Position numbers and translations under genes: made by a program. A model generated the notes under the pieces. The model ran no database searches and had not been told where the DNA came from. It was given only the letters and a program-made list of their open reading frames with translations. A stretch of 64,000 nucleotides of DNA from NCBI GenBank assembly GCA_032209605.1, contig JASFXZ010000005.1, forward strand, positions 19,148,860 to 19,212,859, written 5' to 3'. The stretch is from Mactromeris polynyma. Lineage: Eukaryota > Mollusca > Bivalvia > Venerida > Mactridae. Within the stretch, counting starts at the first letter, position 1. Every line of letters begins with the position of its first letter. Of the stretch, positions 21,478 through 34,131 are shown piece after piece.

Positions 21478-23543
21478 TCTGGAAATTCGTGGACTTTTAT
21501 TATAGTCTAATCATTTCTGTATTATATTATCTTGAAGTTCATGTCCTGAAACTTTGACCGTTGAAACTTTTCCATGAGTTAACTTAACAACAATCTTCTT
21601 AACCCTGTTGATAACAGTCTCAATAGAAAATGACATCAAAGGAGGACGTTGTTTAAAACAAGTATGGCAATTTTGTGCTTGTCTTCAAGAAATTACTGCA
21701 GTAACATTTAAGATAAAATGCTACGAAATACAGCTGCTGACTGGTCATTGAACAGCACAAAAGATTTCAAATCCTCCATCATAAAGTATGAACCTTGTCC
21801 TTATTGACTTATGTTTTACTGGAAGTCAAAGCAGGGCTTTGAGGTATCGGGTTTAGCCAAATAATTGAATCTTCAGATAATTTGCTGAAATATAACTACA
21901 AAATAAAAATGTGGACGCTTTTATAAATACATGTAAATCTATCAATTTCTGTAACCTTTACCTTTTCTTGCCATCTAATGATGATATTGCATCTAGCAAC
22001 TGGTTGTGTTTTCTGTCATCAATGTTATCCTGATAAAAAGGAAATAAATATAATTCAGGATGAAATCTCAATTTTGCTGTATGAGTTTTTATGAAACATA
22101 CACTTAAAATCAAATTTTAATTATAGAAAAGTATGTACATTTTGTATTTCCATTTCAAACTTGCATACTGATAGGAAGCGTCAAACAGGTACCCTATAGG
22201 ATACTGTTATGTGACGTACTTTAGACTCAACATTCTATTGGTGTCCTTGGATACAAAATTACAATTGTTATATTTATTCCCCATAAAGTTTGAATTTCAA
22301 CAGTCATTTTCTGTTAAGTATACATATGGTAATCAACCCATCATTTGCCAGTTTTTGCACAAATGAACAAGGAAAGTTTTTTTACACTTAGCAATTTTGG
22401 ATAAATCATAATGTATCCAGTAGACTAGAAGGTTACACTATTTTGATTAAATGTATTGTTTTGCAAAATCTGGGATATCTGCTATGATTTGAATTACAAT
22501 GAAGTGATTGTCTATCAGAAAATAATCTAAAGTCTGAATCATGTTTTATACACATAAAGTCAGCCATTGTATATATTTATAATTATAATTGTACCGAAGT
22601 GTTGAGCACTATAAAAATGAAAATCTAAATTTGAACTTAATGCCAACATTTAGAATCTGGGTGATGTAAAAGAATATGATTTAACAGCTGCAACTTAACA
22701 AAAATTGCTGATGACGTCATGTTAAGCTCATTATGGAAACCCGAACTGGTGAAATGTTTTTAGAATGTATACCTCCTCGCCACTGCTTGGAACATTATCA
22801 TTCTCCACTTGAGCATCAAAATCCATTGCTTACTGAAATGCAAACAAGTGAATATAGTGCATCTATCAAGACAAATAAGATATGTACATATCATTATCGT
22901 CCACATAAAAATTGGTATCACTCAGTCGCAGCTAGGATGACTGATGGAGGTCAGTGATGGCCATCTACTTCATTCCATCTTTGGTTGAAATCGAGAAGCA
23001 AAATGATGAACGTGGGACAACAATGTCACAATTGTTGGGGAAAATGTAGTCCAGCCACGGACGTCACATCTCTATACTGTCGCTGTTACGACGACGCTTG
23101 TAAAAGTCGGAGTACAGAGACACGTATGCGGGGCTAGGGAAAATGCAACTTCTGAGCAATTGGGAAAGGTCCGTAGGCGATTGGGAACAGGTCCGTAGGC
23201 GATGGGAACGGGTCCGTTTACTGGACCTGTCGAAAGAAGGAAAATCGCTGTTAACAAATGATTAGGCCCTCATTTGGTTTTTAAAACAACAATACTGTTC
23301 ATTTAGCTAATTTTTACACAATGAATTCACTGAAATAATAACACTATTACAGAAAAGAGACGCTACCACTTCTTTTTAGGAGTTTTATGCATGAAAGCCA
23401 ATACATGAAAGATAGTTAATGAAATAAGGACTTAGTTTACGCAAGCATGGTCTCCTGCTTATTGTAATGGTGGCTTAATAATCATTCTCTGCTCTGATTG
23501 GACAAGATACTTGGTGTGATCTATTTAAGACATACATTGCGTT
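21478..23543. other. Mostly featureless AT-rich stretch
   Basis: No domain-bearing frame was found. The 74-codon frame at 22733-22957 (with 'ICTYHYRPHKNW') has no recognised family. At 23167-23225 a 21-22-bp unit with 'ggtccgtaggcgat' occurs 2.5 times. Confidence 0.5.
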
Positions 23544-23559
23544 CAGTTACGGATAGTAG

Positions 23560-23850
23560 CGGATCAGTGGTCCAGTGGTAAAACGCTGGACTTGTAATCC
23601 AGGGATCGCTGGTTCGATTCCCCGCTCCATCACTGACCGTACTAACAGTCTTTCGGACGAGACTTTAAAAACCGAGGTCCCGTGTATGATGCTTTACATC
23701 GAGCACGTAAAAGAACCAGGGGTGCTTCTGGAACTGGGGCATCTTCTGTATCATGCACTATCCTCCAAATCTAATATGACTAACATTCTTCCGGAGGCGT
23801 CGCCCATGTGGGAAACCGGTGGCGACGATAAATAAAAGCATATACAACAA
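23560..23850 (+). mobile_element. tRNA-Thr-headed SINE with Nin-DC-like body, copy 1
   Basis: The head at 23561-23633 folds like tRNA-Thr (anticodon stem CTGGA/TCCAG around CTTGTAA, anticodon TGT). The body 'ctttcggacgagacttt' to 'accgaggtcccgtgt' matches what I recall of the Nin-DC domain of mollusc and cnidarian SINEs. Target duplications of 16 bases flank it (23544-23559 and 23851-23866, 14/16 identical). The open frame 23575-23835 is a shadow. Confidence 0.88.
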
Positions 23851-24105
23851 CAGTTACGGCTAGCAGTCGAAATTAACGTTTTGTATTGTATCCCTTGCCC
23901 ATCGTATCACATTGACTGCCCACGGGGAACCAAATTGCAAAAACTTACGAAACGTGTACGGCAAATACCTTTACTGAACGTAGGGCTGTATCCATATTTG
24001 TCATCTCAGCTTACAGTTATGCCCATTGAATAAATAAGACCGAAATAATTTATTTCACATTTTGATGTCTAATTATTGCCATCAAATGGGGCAATAATAG
24101 GTAAC

Positions 24106-24525
24106 AGGTCAACTCGTTCCTTAGTTAACTCGTACCTTCGTCAACTCGTACCTGTTTTGGTTAACTCGTACCTTATCTTCGGTCAACTCGTACCTATTAG
24201 TGTTATTTCTATAGCGTGATAGCAGGGCGCTGTGCCCTGCCCCTTTTTGGCCCTGCCCCGCTGCCCTAATGCCCTATTTGCAATAATCTGTCAACTGTGT
24301 GATCTACATCCTGTAAATGCCCCCGAGCGTCACAGCATGTGCCTTTGTTTACAAGACACCGTAGGCTACCCAAGTCAACTCGTACCTTCGTCAACTCGTA
24401 CCTTCGTCAACTCGTACCTTCGTCAACTCGTACCTGTTTTGGTTAACTCGTACCTTATCTTCGGTCAACTAGTACCTACCCAAGTCAACTCGTACCTTCG
24501 TCAACTCATACCTTATCTTCGGTCA
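24106..24525 (+). repeat. Minisatellite 'GTCAACTCGTACCTTC', two clusters
   Basis: About 16-bp units 'tcaactcgtaccttcg' and 'ttaactcgtacctt' occur about five times in 24106-24204 and about eight times in 24373-24525. Each cluster includes the longer block 'ctgttttggttaactcgtac'. The 24204-24372 spacer has 'gccctgccc' repeats. Units vary and spacers are not unique, so it is not CRISPR. The frame 24232-24561 is a by-product. Confidence 0.85.
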
Positions 24526-24785
24526 GGATTTAAAAGCAAACAGCTGAAAACCTCCCATTAATCAAGATGTGGAGGAACAATTGACCATAGCCATGTCACA
24601 AAAGGACATGACCTGTCCTACCTGGGAATTGAACCTGGACCTATCGGGTGACGGAAACTACACTCCTTCAGTTGCGGTTTTCAATTTTGACAAATAACTC
24701 ATTTACAATTATGATTTTTTTGCAGGTACAAAAGGGCTGTTAACTGTTCTGCAAAAGTGTTGGGTCCATGTGTGCCCAGGTGTAT

Positions 24786-25037
24786 ATTCCTGCTTTTACA
24801 AAAGGCTAGGCTCAGCTTGGAGCTATAGATGTGGAGAAAACAAGAAAAAATGCCAACAGTCGGATACATGTTGAGCGTGGTATTGGTATGGTGAGACAGA
24901 AATTCTATATTCTGTCATCACGCATTCCACATGACTATCTGGAGAATGATGACACTGAGTCACTACCTTTGGACAACATAGTTCATGTTTGTTGTGTTCT
25001 TGCCAACATGTGCGATTTAGTAGTACCATGTAATTAA
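24786..25037 (+). pseudogene. PIF/Harbinger-type transposase, C-terminal fragment (DDE_Tnp_4)
   Basis: The frame reads IPAFTKG, a TAG stop, then AQLGAIDVEKTRKNANSRIH and 'VERGIGMVRQKF', ending after 'VLANMCDLVV'. The 'RIHVER.IG..R' block with 'C..L.N' after it is the C-terminal signature of the DDE_Tnp_4 family. One stop at 24807-24809, and no N-terminal half was found upstream. Dead remnant. Could serve as class evidence for the local Harbinger-type MITE, but no link is shown. Confidence 0.8.
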
Positions 25038-27080
25038 AGAAGTCTAACTGTTAGTGAAAGTGGCTTAAGTTGTAGTATACTGGGACAGAACTGCCGAAAT
25101 GAAATTAACCAAAGTGATATGAACTGTGTTATGCCGGGAAGTTTTGTCTAGATACTTGCTGTTATTATTAATTTGCTGATCTCACATGTTACTGATCTAA
25201 ATCTTTGCTTGTAAGTTTTCTATTGTGTCTATTTAATAAGTCTTCCATATTTGTGATTCAAATTTGTCACATTATTGATAAGATACATGTATTGTGTAGT
25301 TGCATTGTTATTAAAGTTTTTGTTTTATTTCACTGTCAATTTTGTCTTGTTATACTTAATGTAATCCAGATATTATTCAGTCAAAATATCTCATTAGTGC
25401 TTGATTCATGAACAAAGATATCATGGGGCCTAATTCTCAAACATTATATGTCTGAAATTCAGACTTGGACTTTAGAATTTTGCCTGTTATAACAATATAG
25501 ATTTTAATAAAAAACTGCAAAGTTAGACAGAGGGAAACAACAATTATTCAAACAGATTTTCATTAATTTTGATTCAATGAAAACAAATTGCTGGTTAATA
25601 TAAATTTTGCAAGTTTGAGTTCCAGATTTAATTGTTTGTGAATAGTGCCCCAGGAACTAGCTGTAAGTAATAAAGGAGACAAATATAAGTGTACTGCAAG
25701 CATTATTATATTAACATAATAATGACAGAAGTTCAAAACAATAATACTAACATAGTACACTAATATAATTACTGATATATAGTAAATACTAATAACATTG
25801 AAAAATGTAATTAATTTATAAGAAAATTTAAAAAGTTCACACTATGAAGATGTAACAGTAAATGCATCCTGATCTTAACTGCTTTGGCCACAAGTCCATA
25901 TTTCCTTTTTAATGGATCAGTCCCTTGAGTTTTTTGTGTGAATTTCGCCGGCCCTTAAAGCTGTCCAATTATCTGCAATCTGGACAGAACAAGTGTAATT
26001 GAGGTTCTTCCTGATGCTCACACATGTAAAATGGAACCATTTATGTTTGCAGACAGGATTCTAACACTCAACCATTGAACCAAACTCAATGTCTAGACAG
26101 TAGTAGTAGAATTTTTGCGCGGTAAATATCTCATCTTCACTTGTTCCGTCATTATCAGCACAGAGGGCGTCTTGCGTTGGGTGTCTGGTTTTGGTTCAGG
26201 CTGCTGTTCTGTTGTGTGCCTGAAATGACCAGAATCAACTATAACATCAATAGCTATTGAGATTAAAGACAACAAGCTAAACATATATAGCTATAAACAT
26301 TTAGTAGAAAATAATTAATTTTTGGTATTAATATTGGTGACAAATAAAAATAAAGGTGATATACTGGTATTAGTTTCTGACTGTTAAGTCTTTCTTTCAA
26401 AAGTGATTTATATTAAGAGTCAGACAAGTTCTTTTATCTTCATTATTTCATTTGCACTGGGGTTTAACAATTTATGTAAGTATAGAAATGTGAAATGTAT
26501 CATGTTTAAAATCATAAATATCACACATGTTGATTTAATTTTTTAAATAATACACTTAGTTTCTAACATTCAAGGCAATTCTGATCATCTCATTTTATAA
26601 ATTGTCCTTTAAGTAAAGTCCATTAAAAAAATAATTAACACCATTTCTCAACTTTACTGTATATATGTGTCAGATGGTGACAGCCAATACTGACAGGATC
26701 TATATTGGACTCCCACTGGGCCAGACACTGAAATGCTGATTATGGGTCTGTATAAGATTTATATCTAGATAGTGCACACAGGGGACACAATTGTTTTTTG
26801 CATAACATTGTATAATATGTCCAACCCAATACTGGCCGTGTTTCTCCCTCTGTTTCTGTTGTTTATCATATTATCTTAAAGTATAATTTCTGGAATTCAT
26901 AATAATAATGTGTTGCAGGATTTATTGAAGATTTGAGAAATAACTGATGCTAAAACATTACAACTATTTGTAAAATAATGGACAAAATAATGTGCACCAT
27001 GCCACTTGGCTTCAAAATCCGAAACAGTCTGAATATGTCTAAAACAAAGATGCCTTGTAGAAAGTAAGAAAGAACATATA
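25038..27080. other. No feature seen
   Basis: About 2 kb of AT-rich DNA. The frames at 25205-25411, 25563-25760 and 26093-26284 have no recognisable family and no splice support. Confidence 0.5.
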
Positions 27081-27084
27081 CTTT

Positions 27085-27356
27085 TTAACCGCCTCATTAG
27101 CTCAGCTGGTAGAAAGTCAGCTTTGAGTGCGGGAGGTTGTAGGTTTGATCCCTGGCCATGTCGAACCAGAACCAAAAAATATTACTGGTAGCTTCCCTGC
27201 TAGGCACTTAGTATATAAAAGGTAGAATCAGGGGATAAATAAGCCCAGGTATGTATCTGTTAGAGCATACCTTGTTGGTGACCATCAAGCTTTGTAGCTC
27301 ATGTTACTTGTTGATCATATGTGACGTTAAAGAAAGCTTATCTCTATCTATCTACC
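27085..27356 (+). mobile_element. tRNA-derived SINE ending in (TCTA)n
   Basis: The A-box-like 'TTAGCTCAGCTGGTAGAAAG' and B-box-like 'GTAGGTTTGATCC' are 30 bases apart. The body includes 'agcttccctgctaggcactt' and 'tgtgacgttaaagaaagctt', and the tail is 'tctctatctatcta'. A different family from the tRNA-Thr SINEs. The frame 26897-27175 on the other strand is a shadow. Confidence 0.8.
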
Positions 27357-28239
27357 ATCATGTGTCTTAGTCAGTGTGATCTATGAAAGTGGTGAAAGCA
27401 AATCAACATCATCAATATCATTTTAGTACATGTATATAAATAACCACATTTATTGTGATCATTTAGGTTATGTAGTTTTAGAGACCAGATACAGCTTTGC
27501 TAAATAAACTGAATAAAAAGGCCTATCATTTCTATCCTTTACCTTAGCAGTAACGATGATCTTATCATCAACAGAGCTCTCAGCAGGATCCTACATCTCG
27601 GACCCAACCACACACAAATGGGTTGTATGCATCTAGACCTTTATAGTAATCCAGTTGCTCATCAGTGTAGACACTTGTCTTGAAAAACCAAATAATTGAC
27701 CAGATTTATGTAATTGATGTTTGGTAAACGTTCATAATCACCTGACCACAGTACAATCTCGTACGGATCTTGACCCTTTATCAACGATAATTTCTGCTAG
27801 TATCGGTCTTTTTCAATTTTATCAAGTCCATTAATGTATTTCTGTTGTTTATTTGTGTCTGATTGAGAAGATAAAGCTCTGTTATTTGCATTTTTCTGAA
27901 GCGAAAGCACGGGCTTCGTTCTGACTGTCGCCATTTTCTACCAATCAATGCGCTCATCCGATAAACGCTTGTCTACCAACATGGCGGCTAACGGAAAGTA
28001 GGTCATGTAACGGGAACGCTCTAACGTTGTGTATCAACTTCTACGATAAAACGTTTGTTTAAAATGACAAAAAGAACGCGAGATGTATAAAGTACCTTAT
28101 GCGTTACCTGCACAATTTATTGAGAAAACAAGCACAGAATCAGCCGTTAGGATGTTTATTTTGTTTCTCGACTTTCACGTGTTGTGAATAACGGTGCAAC
28201 GTTATAACACTTCATCGTGTGTATAGGGACAGGTTTAAA
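27357..28239. other. No gene supported; YY1-like site near 27980
   Basis: Non-repetitive. 'accaacatggcggctaacgg' at about 27976 resembles a YY1 promoter element, and the 27900-28060 stretch is slightly richer in GC. No exon could be attached to it. Confidence 0.4.
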
Positions 28240-28655
28240 AACACGGCCCGGTCGTAAAATACAATACGGCCCTACACCTTAACATCTTTGTTTTTCGAGA
28301 TATCTTAAAACTTCTTTTTGCATTTACGAGGGCACCCTCGTGGCTATCCTAAAAACGTTTTATATTGAAATTATTAGAATTAGAAGTTTATTCAATTTTG
28401 TCTAAAAGTCGGACCGTTTATTGATCAAATTTACGGCCAAAATGGAAAACACGGCCCTATATATACCCCTTAACTTCTTTATTTTATCAGATATCTTAAA
28501 CATTCTTTTGCATCTCAGAGGGTACCCTCGTGGCTATCATAAAATTTTTACTTAATGTCGGACTATTTTTTTATCAAAATTACGGCCGAAATGGAAAACA
28601 CGGCCATGCCCCTTAACTTCTTTGTTTTTTTAAGATATCTTAAAAATCTTTTATA
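28240..28655 (+). repeat. Three degenerate tandem units (147-185 bp)
   Basis: 'acggccct...ccttaac', 'agatatcttaaa' and 'accctcgtggctatc' recur at about 28267, 28452 and 28599. The second unit contains the perfect palindrome GAGGGTACCCTC. Non-coding. Confidence 0.75.
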
Positions 28656-29213
28656 TACCATATAAAGATGAGTATCTTAATTATTTTTTGTACACAAATG
28701 CGTTAATATAGTCATTTTATGTTACGTGACAAAAATAATATCTGGCCACTAATAAATAACATATATAAAGACGTTTCAATATTTCTCGACAAATTTTGAT
28801 ATTTACATTATTTTGATACCAATCATGGCATGTTTAGAAGAACTGAATGATTGTCATGTGCTCTACATGGTGACATGAGCTAAGAAAGACCTAATGATAA
28901 TGATTATTTGGCATTTAAATAAAAATATCAATCCCAAATGGATTTATATTTGTCTTGTTTTTTTGTCAAAATTAGTGATAAGCAGGGGCGTAGCTTTAGA
29001 TACGCACATGTATACATACAAGCTAGACAAATGAAACAATAATTATGACCCATAATCGTCAGGGTAACTTACTTAAAGTGGGTGATCTTTAAAGGTTTCA
29101 ACGTTACAAAACAGCTAAACTTTGTACTTTATTTTTCAATGAAATATCTTTAAAAATGCCTCCGAATGCAGCTGCGATGGTTTTTAGAATTCCATTATTT
29201 TCTCGGGGATTGA
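28656..29213. other. No feature seen
   Basis: AT-rich spacer between the degenerate repeat and the G/C tract. Nothing coding supported; the frame at 29104-29307 crosses the homopolymers and is an artefact. Confidence 0.5.
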
Positions 29214-29254
29214 GGGGGGGGGGGATGTTCATGGAGCCCCCCCCCCCCCCCCCC
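29214..29254. repeat. G-run/C-run hairpin at the left edge of block B
   Basis: A run of 11 G (29214-29224), 12 bases, then 18 C (29237-29254). The two runs can pair into a GC stem, and the G run can form other structures. The homology of block B starts only 28 bases further on. Homopolymer lengths are uncertain in any assembly. Confidence 0.85.
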
Positions 29255-30859
29255 TTAGAAAGTTGTATGTACACTAGTGATCTGTTACATTGACATACAG
29301 GGAGCAAACTGGACAGTGGTAGATTTTTTTCCTGATTACAACAGTGGTTACAACCAATTTAATTTAGGATCTTTGTTTTAATGGTGCATTAACAAATACT
29401 TTGCACTTGCCATTAGGCATGAAGTGTATTGTCAGACATACAAAACCGTAAATTTATTGATAAATCTCAAGTTGATCAAATTTTGTGATGGCTGAAATTA
29501 GTATTATGGCCATTGCCCGGTTTGATAAAAGATACACATTATTTGACCCACTGTGTCAAGTGGGGGAAGATTGTCGGAAGAGTATTCACTGCTTGATGTG
29601 GTAGTCCCAGGGGCCTCATCTGAAAATTTGTGTGCTGTTTGATAAAAAATGGTGCAACTCTGGTGCAGCTGTGTGATGACAGAATTGCTTTGCTCCTAAT
29701 GCAAAGATGGTTATAACGTCATAATATGATATATGATCAGACCATGTCATCACCTTAATAGATAAGGTTAAAGTTGTAGGTGTGATTCCTGTACCAGGAG
29801 GTGTTTTTAGCAAGGAGCTCATTAGAGCCAATTGCTATAGTAGGCGAAATCCGCGGACACTCATCGGATGAGTCATCCCAAGTATTTCATTCTGAACCGC
29901 AAAAGGCTATACATACTCCTGGAGAAAGTAGTCCCTGTCTTACATAAAATAGTGGTTAGCATTTGCGATATCAGCTATAAAACGGATTTGAGCTGACTTC
30001 ACTTACGCCTAAGAAAGTACCCCAAAGAAACTTGGTGAACAAATATTGCAAATTACAGAAATATCTGTCTACGCCGCAGCCGTATCACGCGTGTAGTGCA
30101 CTGAAAACAAGCTAGCGGACGATAGTATAATATAGTGTACAGTAGGCAGCGGACGATAGCAGTAGGCAGAGAAACGTATAGAAGAAAACGGTGCAAGATA
30201 TAATATATCCAACAAACAATTATACGTATATTGAAATAATGGGAAATGCAATTTTCCGTCATCGTTCCGTTGAATATCGACGATTTACGGAAACATACTT
30301 TTTGTTTTATTGTCATCCTGACTGTAGGTCGGTCGATTGGTTGTTCTGTCCAATATACAGCGTACGTAGTTTGTGTAGCACCTTATTCTCTCTCTTTTTG
30401 TAACTACTTCTTCAGTTTTCAAGGGGATTACAATGCATTTTTGATAATATAAGTACCCTGATACATGATTTGATGATGTGGAAGACATCAATTTGCTTGC
30501 ATCCATCAAAATATTTTAGTATTCTGGCCCTTTGAACTGAAGTCTCCTTTTAGAACACATGTAGCAAAATACTTTAGTTTTCTATGGATTGCATTGAAAC
30601 TTGGCATATAATCAACATTAAGGTACTGTTTACTTCTTCTCCATCCACCCTTCTGACTGTCTATACCAAATCTATGTATACAATCTTGTGTGTATAACTC
30701 CTATAATATGTTATTTACTGACATAACAAAGTGTAATTGATAGACTATTGTGATAGGTAATATATATATATGTCAAAGTGACGTTTGTGATCTGCAGTGA
30801 GCCCCTTGTTGTCAGCACCTTCTGTGCTTTGATTTGTAATGTTTTGTCCAGATATTTAA

Positions 30860-31831
30860 GGTAAGCAGTCCATCAATGGTTGGTGGTTTGGTTTGTTATT
30901 ACTGTTTATGAGGTCGCCCGTCGCCGCGTACATTTTATAATGCACTTTATGGTATTTTGGTCGATCCTGTATGTCCCCCACACACCATAAATATACTTTT
31001 TGAAACCGAAGGGGGGAATTTACCTGCCAGTATAGCAGTATAGATTAAACAGACAATTTTTGAAGCCAAAGACGGTTACTGCACAGTGCCAATGAGACCT
31101 ATCGTACAGTTACCATTTTCCTGGCACCTAACCAGTACTTTCCTGGAATCTACCCAGTACCCAGTTTAAGTCTTGGAAGTGACATTATTTGGCAACAATG
31201 TCAATTTTCTTATGTTTTACAACTACAATGAACTTCATTTGCCATAAATAAATCATACTTTTGAAAGAAATAAGCAAAATTGTGAATTCCAATTAAATCA
31301 TGTGTATGTAAAATGTAGGCAGCAATATGTTCAAAATGAAATTTTGCAAAAACCAGACGGTAAATGTCTCTGAAATTTGGATATAGTTGATGCAATACAT
31401 TACAAATAATTTTCATTGAAGACAATATGACGGGCAACCGGTATTTGTTTTTTTTACATAGTCAATATTTTGATGTTCGCATGATATATTCCTTATTTTA
31501 AAACATTTCTGACACAAATGTGCCGCCTAAAAAGTTTGTTTTGATTTTTTTTCGACTATATTTCTGACTTTTCTTAAATTTGCAAGTCTGTTCAGTGCAA
31601 AGGTGGTTTCACTATATGAACATAGGAAGAAATAAGAAAATAATGTGTTTTTCTATTTATCGGTTTATTTTAAAAGGATTACGTTTTTTCAGAGAACAAA
31701 ACGGGCCATTATTTTTTTGTGGACGGATAAAAAATTATAAAATTTTCAAATTATATCCGCATTATTATATAGATTGAAACAACAACTGTTTCATTTATCG
31801 CAGACATGATGTCAATGATGGACTGCTTACC
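30860..31831. mobile_element. TTAA-target MITE, 972 bp, with empty site in block A
   Basis: Inverted ends GGTAAGCAGTCCATCA, exact on both sides; TTAA at 30856-30859 and 31832-31835. Block A has the uninterrupted site near 1593. No transposase frame. Its ends are unlike those of the other TTAA element at 17194, so two families are present. Confidence 0.88.
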
Positions 31832-31835
31832 TTAA

Positions 31836-33600
31836 AGTTATTTGTCTGCCAGATTAGATCCATGTTGGTGAGTTGTCAGTTGCTGGTATGTAAAAGAACA
31901 AATGGTTTATTCTATTTACAGGTTATTAACCAAGGAATATTTGCTTTGTTCTCTGACAATGAATGTTGTATAAAGTAAAGAGAAATATGTAACATCATTG
32001 AATTGGTGATGACCGTATCTTCATATGATAAAATAACAGACTGTATGGGAGTATTTTGATTTAAAAAATGATGTTCTATGGACGTCTGTGATGTTGTGCT
32101 ATTTTATATTGCTGCTTGCCGGATGATGTTGACCTATATGATTATCACGGCTGCTACTCATGATGAATGAACACAAGTTATGTATCTTTCCAAATGATTT
32201 ATTCGCATTTACCAACAAATGTTTAGTAGATCTTTCTCAAAGTTCATTTAAATGTGAATAGAATATTGTTAACATAAGAACTTGAGCATGAAGTTGAATA
32301 TTTGATGTGCATGCAACATATAGCAAAAGGACATACTTATTAAAAACATAGAAGGGTGTTGAGGATTCCAATAGTTTAAAATTGGCCATGTTATATTGGC
32401 TTGCAGAAGAACAGTAGTAAAGGCAACACAAGAAGACTGCTGTATTACTGTATACCATTAGAATCAGTAAAACCTTTCTCACATGTTTACTTCTACAGTG
32501 AAATTAAAAGAATGTTGTTTGTATAATTTCAGGTTTTTGTTTGAATGAGAAGTTTTGCAACCATCCAATCAGAATGAAGTTGGCTTCAGATTGATAACAG
32601 GAATGTGGTTAACTTATGATTTCCCCAGAAATGGTGAGTTTGAAGCTATTGTATTTTCTTTGGAAACAATGATAAAGAAACATGTACAAAAATAAATCAT
32701 TACAATTGTCATGAGATATAACACAATGAAAACAGTTAGTTATATCCATAATTCAAGACCAAGGCAGTTTCTTCAGTTTGGCAAAGGAATTGTCACTTGC
32801 ATAATTGTTTTTCTAAAATAAACCGAGAAGCAACTGATAGGGATTTGCGGCACTTGTCTCATGAGCAGTAATGTGAGGATTGAAAGAGAAATAAGTCTGT
32901 CTCATATCTTGTTATGTAGATAGACTAGTTTTGCTTTCACCCCTCCATATCTGGAAAATTCATGATGTAGCGAAAACAGATGAAATAGGAAATGTAAACA
33001 AATTCGGATATAATAAAGCGAGCATGGAGCTGTATAATATGTGTTTGGTCTGTCTATATTATTTGTCCAACACAGAGGAAATCAGGTGAAACTTTTTGGA
33101 TATTTGTTTACAGACGAAACTATTGGTCACTCGAAACGAATCGACCAATAAGAAGTCGTTTTACAGATGATATCGGTTCTATATAAAGTTTGTGCTGCAT
33201 AATGGAACTATTTTGTTGCAACATTCGACCATCTCATATCGATATGCTAGGCTTATGTACTGATACATGTTTGCGACTTCATATATCGGTACAGTATCTA
33301 TATTCGCTGTATCGCCTCATCCCTAATTACATGTAGCTATTTAAAATCAAATCTCAACAGTGTACGCTGGTGTCCGCATACTGGTAAAATAGAACGAATT
33401 CTTCTGGCCTTGATTGTACAACATTTTGGAGCCATATGTTGTTTACAATCACAACTTCCCATAAATTTTAGAACAAGGATTTTTCTGAAAAGCTACAAAG
33501 ACCAGATGAACTGAAACACAGCAGAGTTTACATAGAATAGTAAAATGCTTTAAAAAGCATCTGCGTAATGTTCTGGTCTGTCTATAGAGGGGACCCTAAT
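31836..33600. other. 3' flank of gene B
   Basis: 31836-32745 matches block A 1595-2470. 32750-33600 is specific to B apart from a repeat piece at 32955-33060. No gene recognised; the frame 32237-32482 is unsupported. Confidence 0.5.
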
Positions 33601-33972
33601 AGTTGTTTAGTATGGAAATATTAAGATGTTACAGGGAATGTTACAAATGGCACCTTTACATAACATACATTCACAATTCTACTCATTATGCATATACATA
33701 CTCAAGTCTACGTTTCACATATAAACACAAGTCAAGTCTACAGAATACAATCGGTATCAAATACTTAGATGTGTTTTTGTATTCTACATCTCAAATATTT
33801 ATATCTATACACAAAATAAAAAAGTAACGCTAAAGTTTCGAAATGTTTCAATGTACTGATTGAAATATATTGGTCGCTAGTTAGAATGACTTGAAATGAC
33901 CCAATATCACTTCTTGCTGTTGTTATCTATTTTCATAACATATACCAATCTGTAGTGAGTATCATTCCGATG

Positions 33973-34131
33973 TCAGTTACTGTTGTCAGTAAGGACATCA
34001 CAGCTAATTTCCATATTATCCGTGTTGCAAGGTTGTGTTTCAAATCTTTTCTCATCTTTCCAACATGCAATCAACCAATGAAGTGGATGAGCAAATGACA
34101 GAATAGTTAAACACAGTAGAAATATGTTTGC
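33973..34131 (-). CDS. SLC43A3: SLC43A3-like copy B, last coding exon
   Basis: 159 nt: ANIFLLCLTILSFAHPLHWL (TM12) and a tail ending MEISCDVLTDNSN, six residues longer than in copy A. The tail difference comes from a 9-nt duplication and a 14-nt deletion on the A side, or the reverse. Confidence 0.9.
   Translation of the reverse strand, partial: ANIFLLCLTILSFAHPLHWLIACWKDEKRFETQPCNTDNMEISCDVLTDNSN

Noticed and set aside
23561..23633. tRNA-Thr gene
   Set aside because: The cloverleaf head is part of a SINE with a long body and target duplications; the same holds at 43061. Not an independent tRNA gene.
24106..24525. CRISPR-like array
   Set aside because: Units are directly abutting, of variable sequence and without unique spacers, in animal DNA.
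24232..24561. A 109-codon frame rich in NSYL/QLVP repeats
   Set aside because: It is the translation of the minisatellite; no start context or homology.
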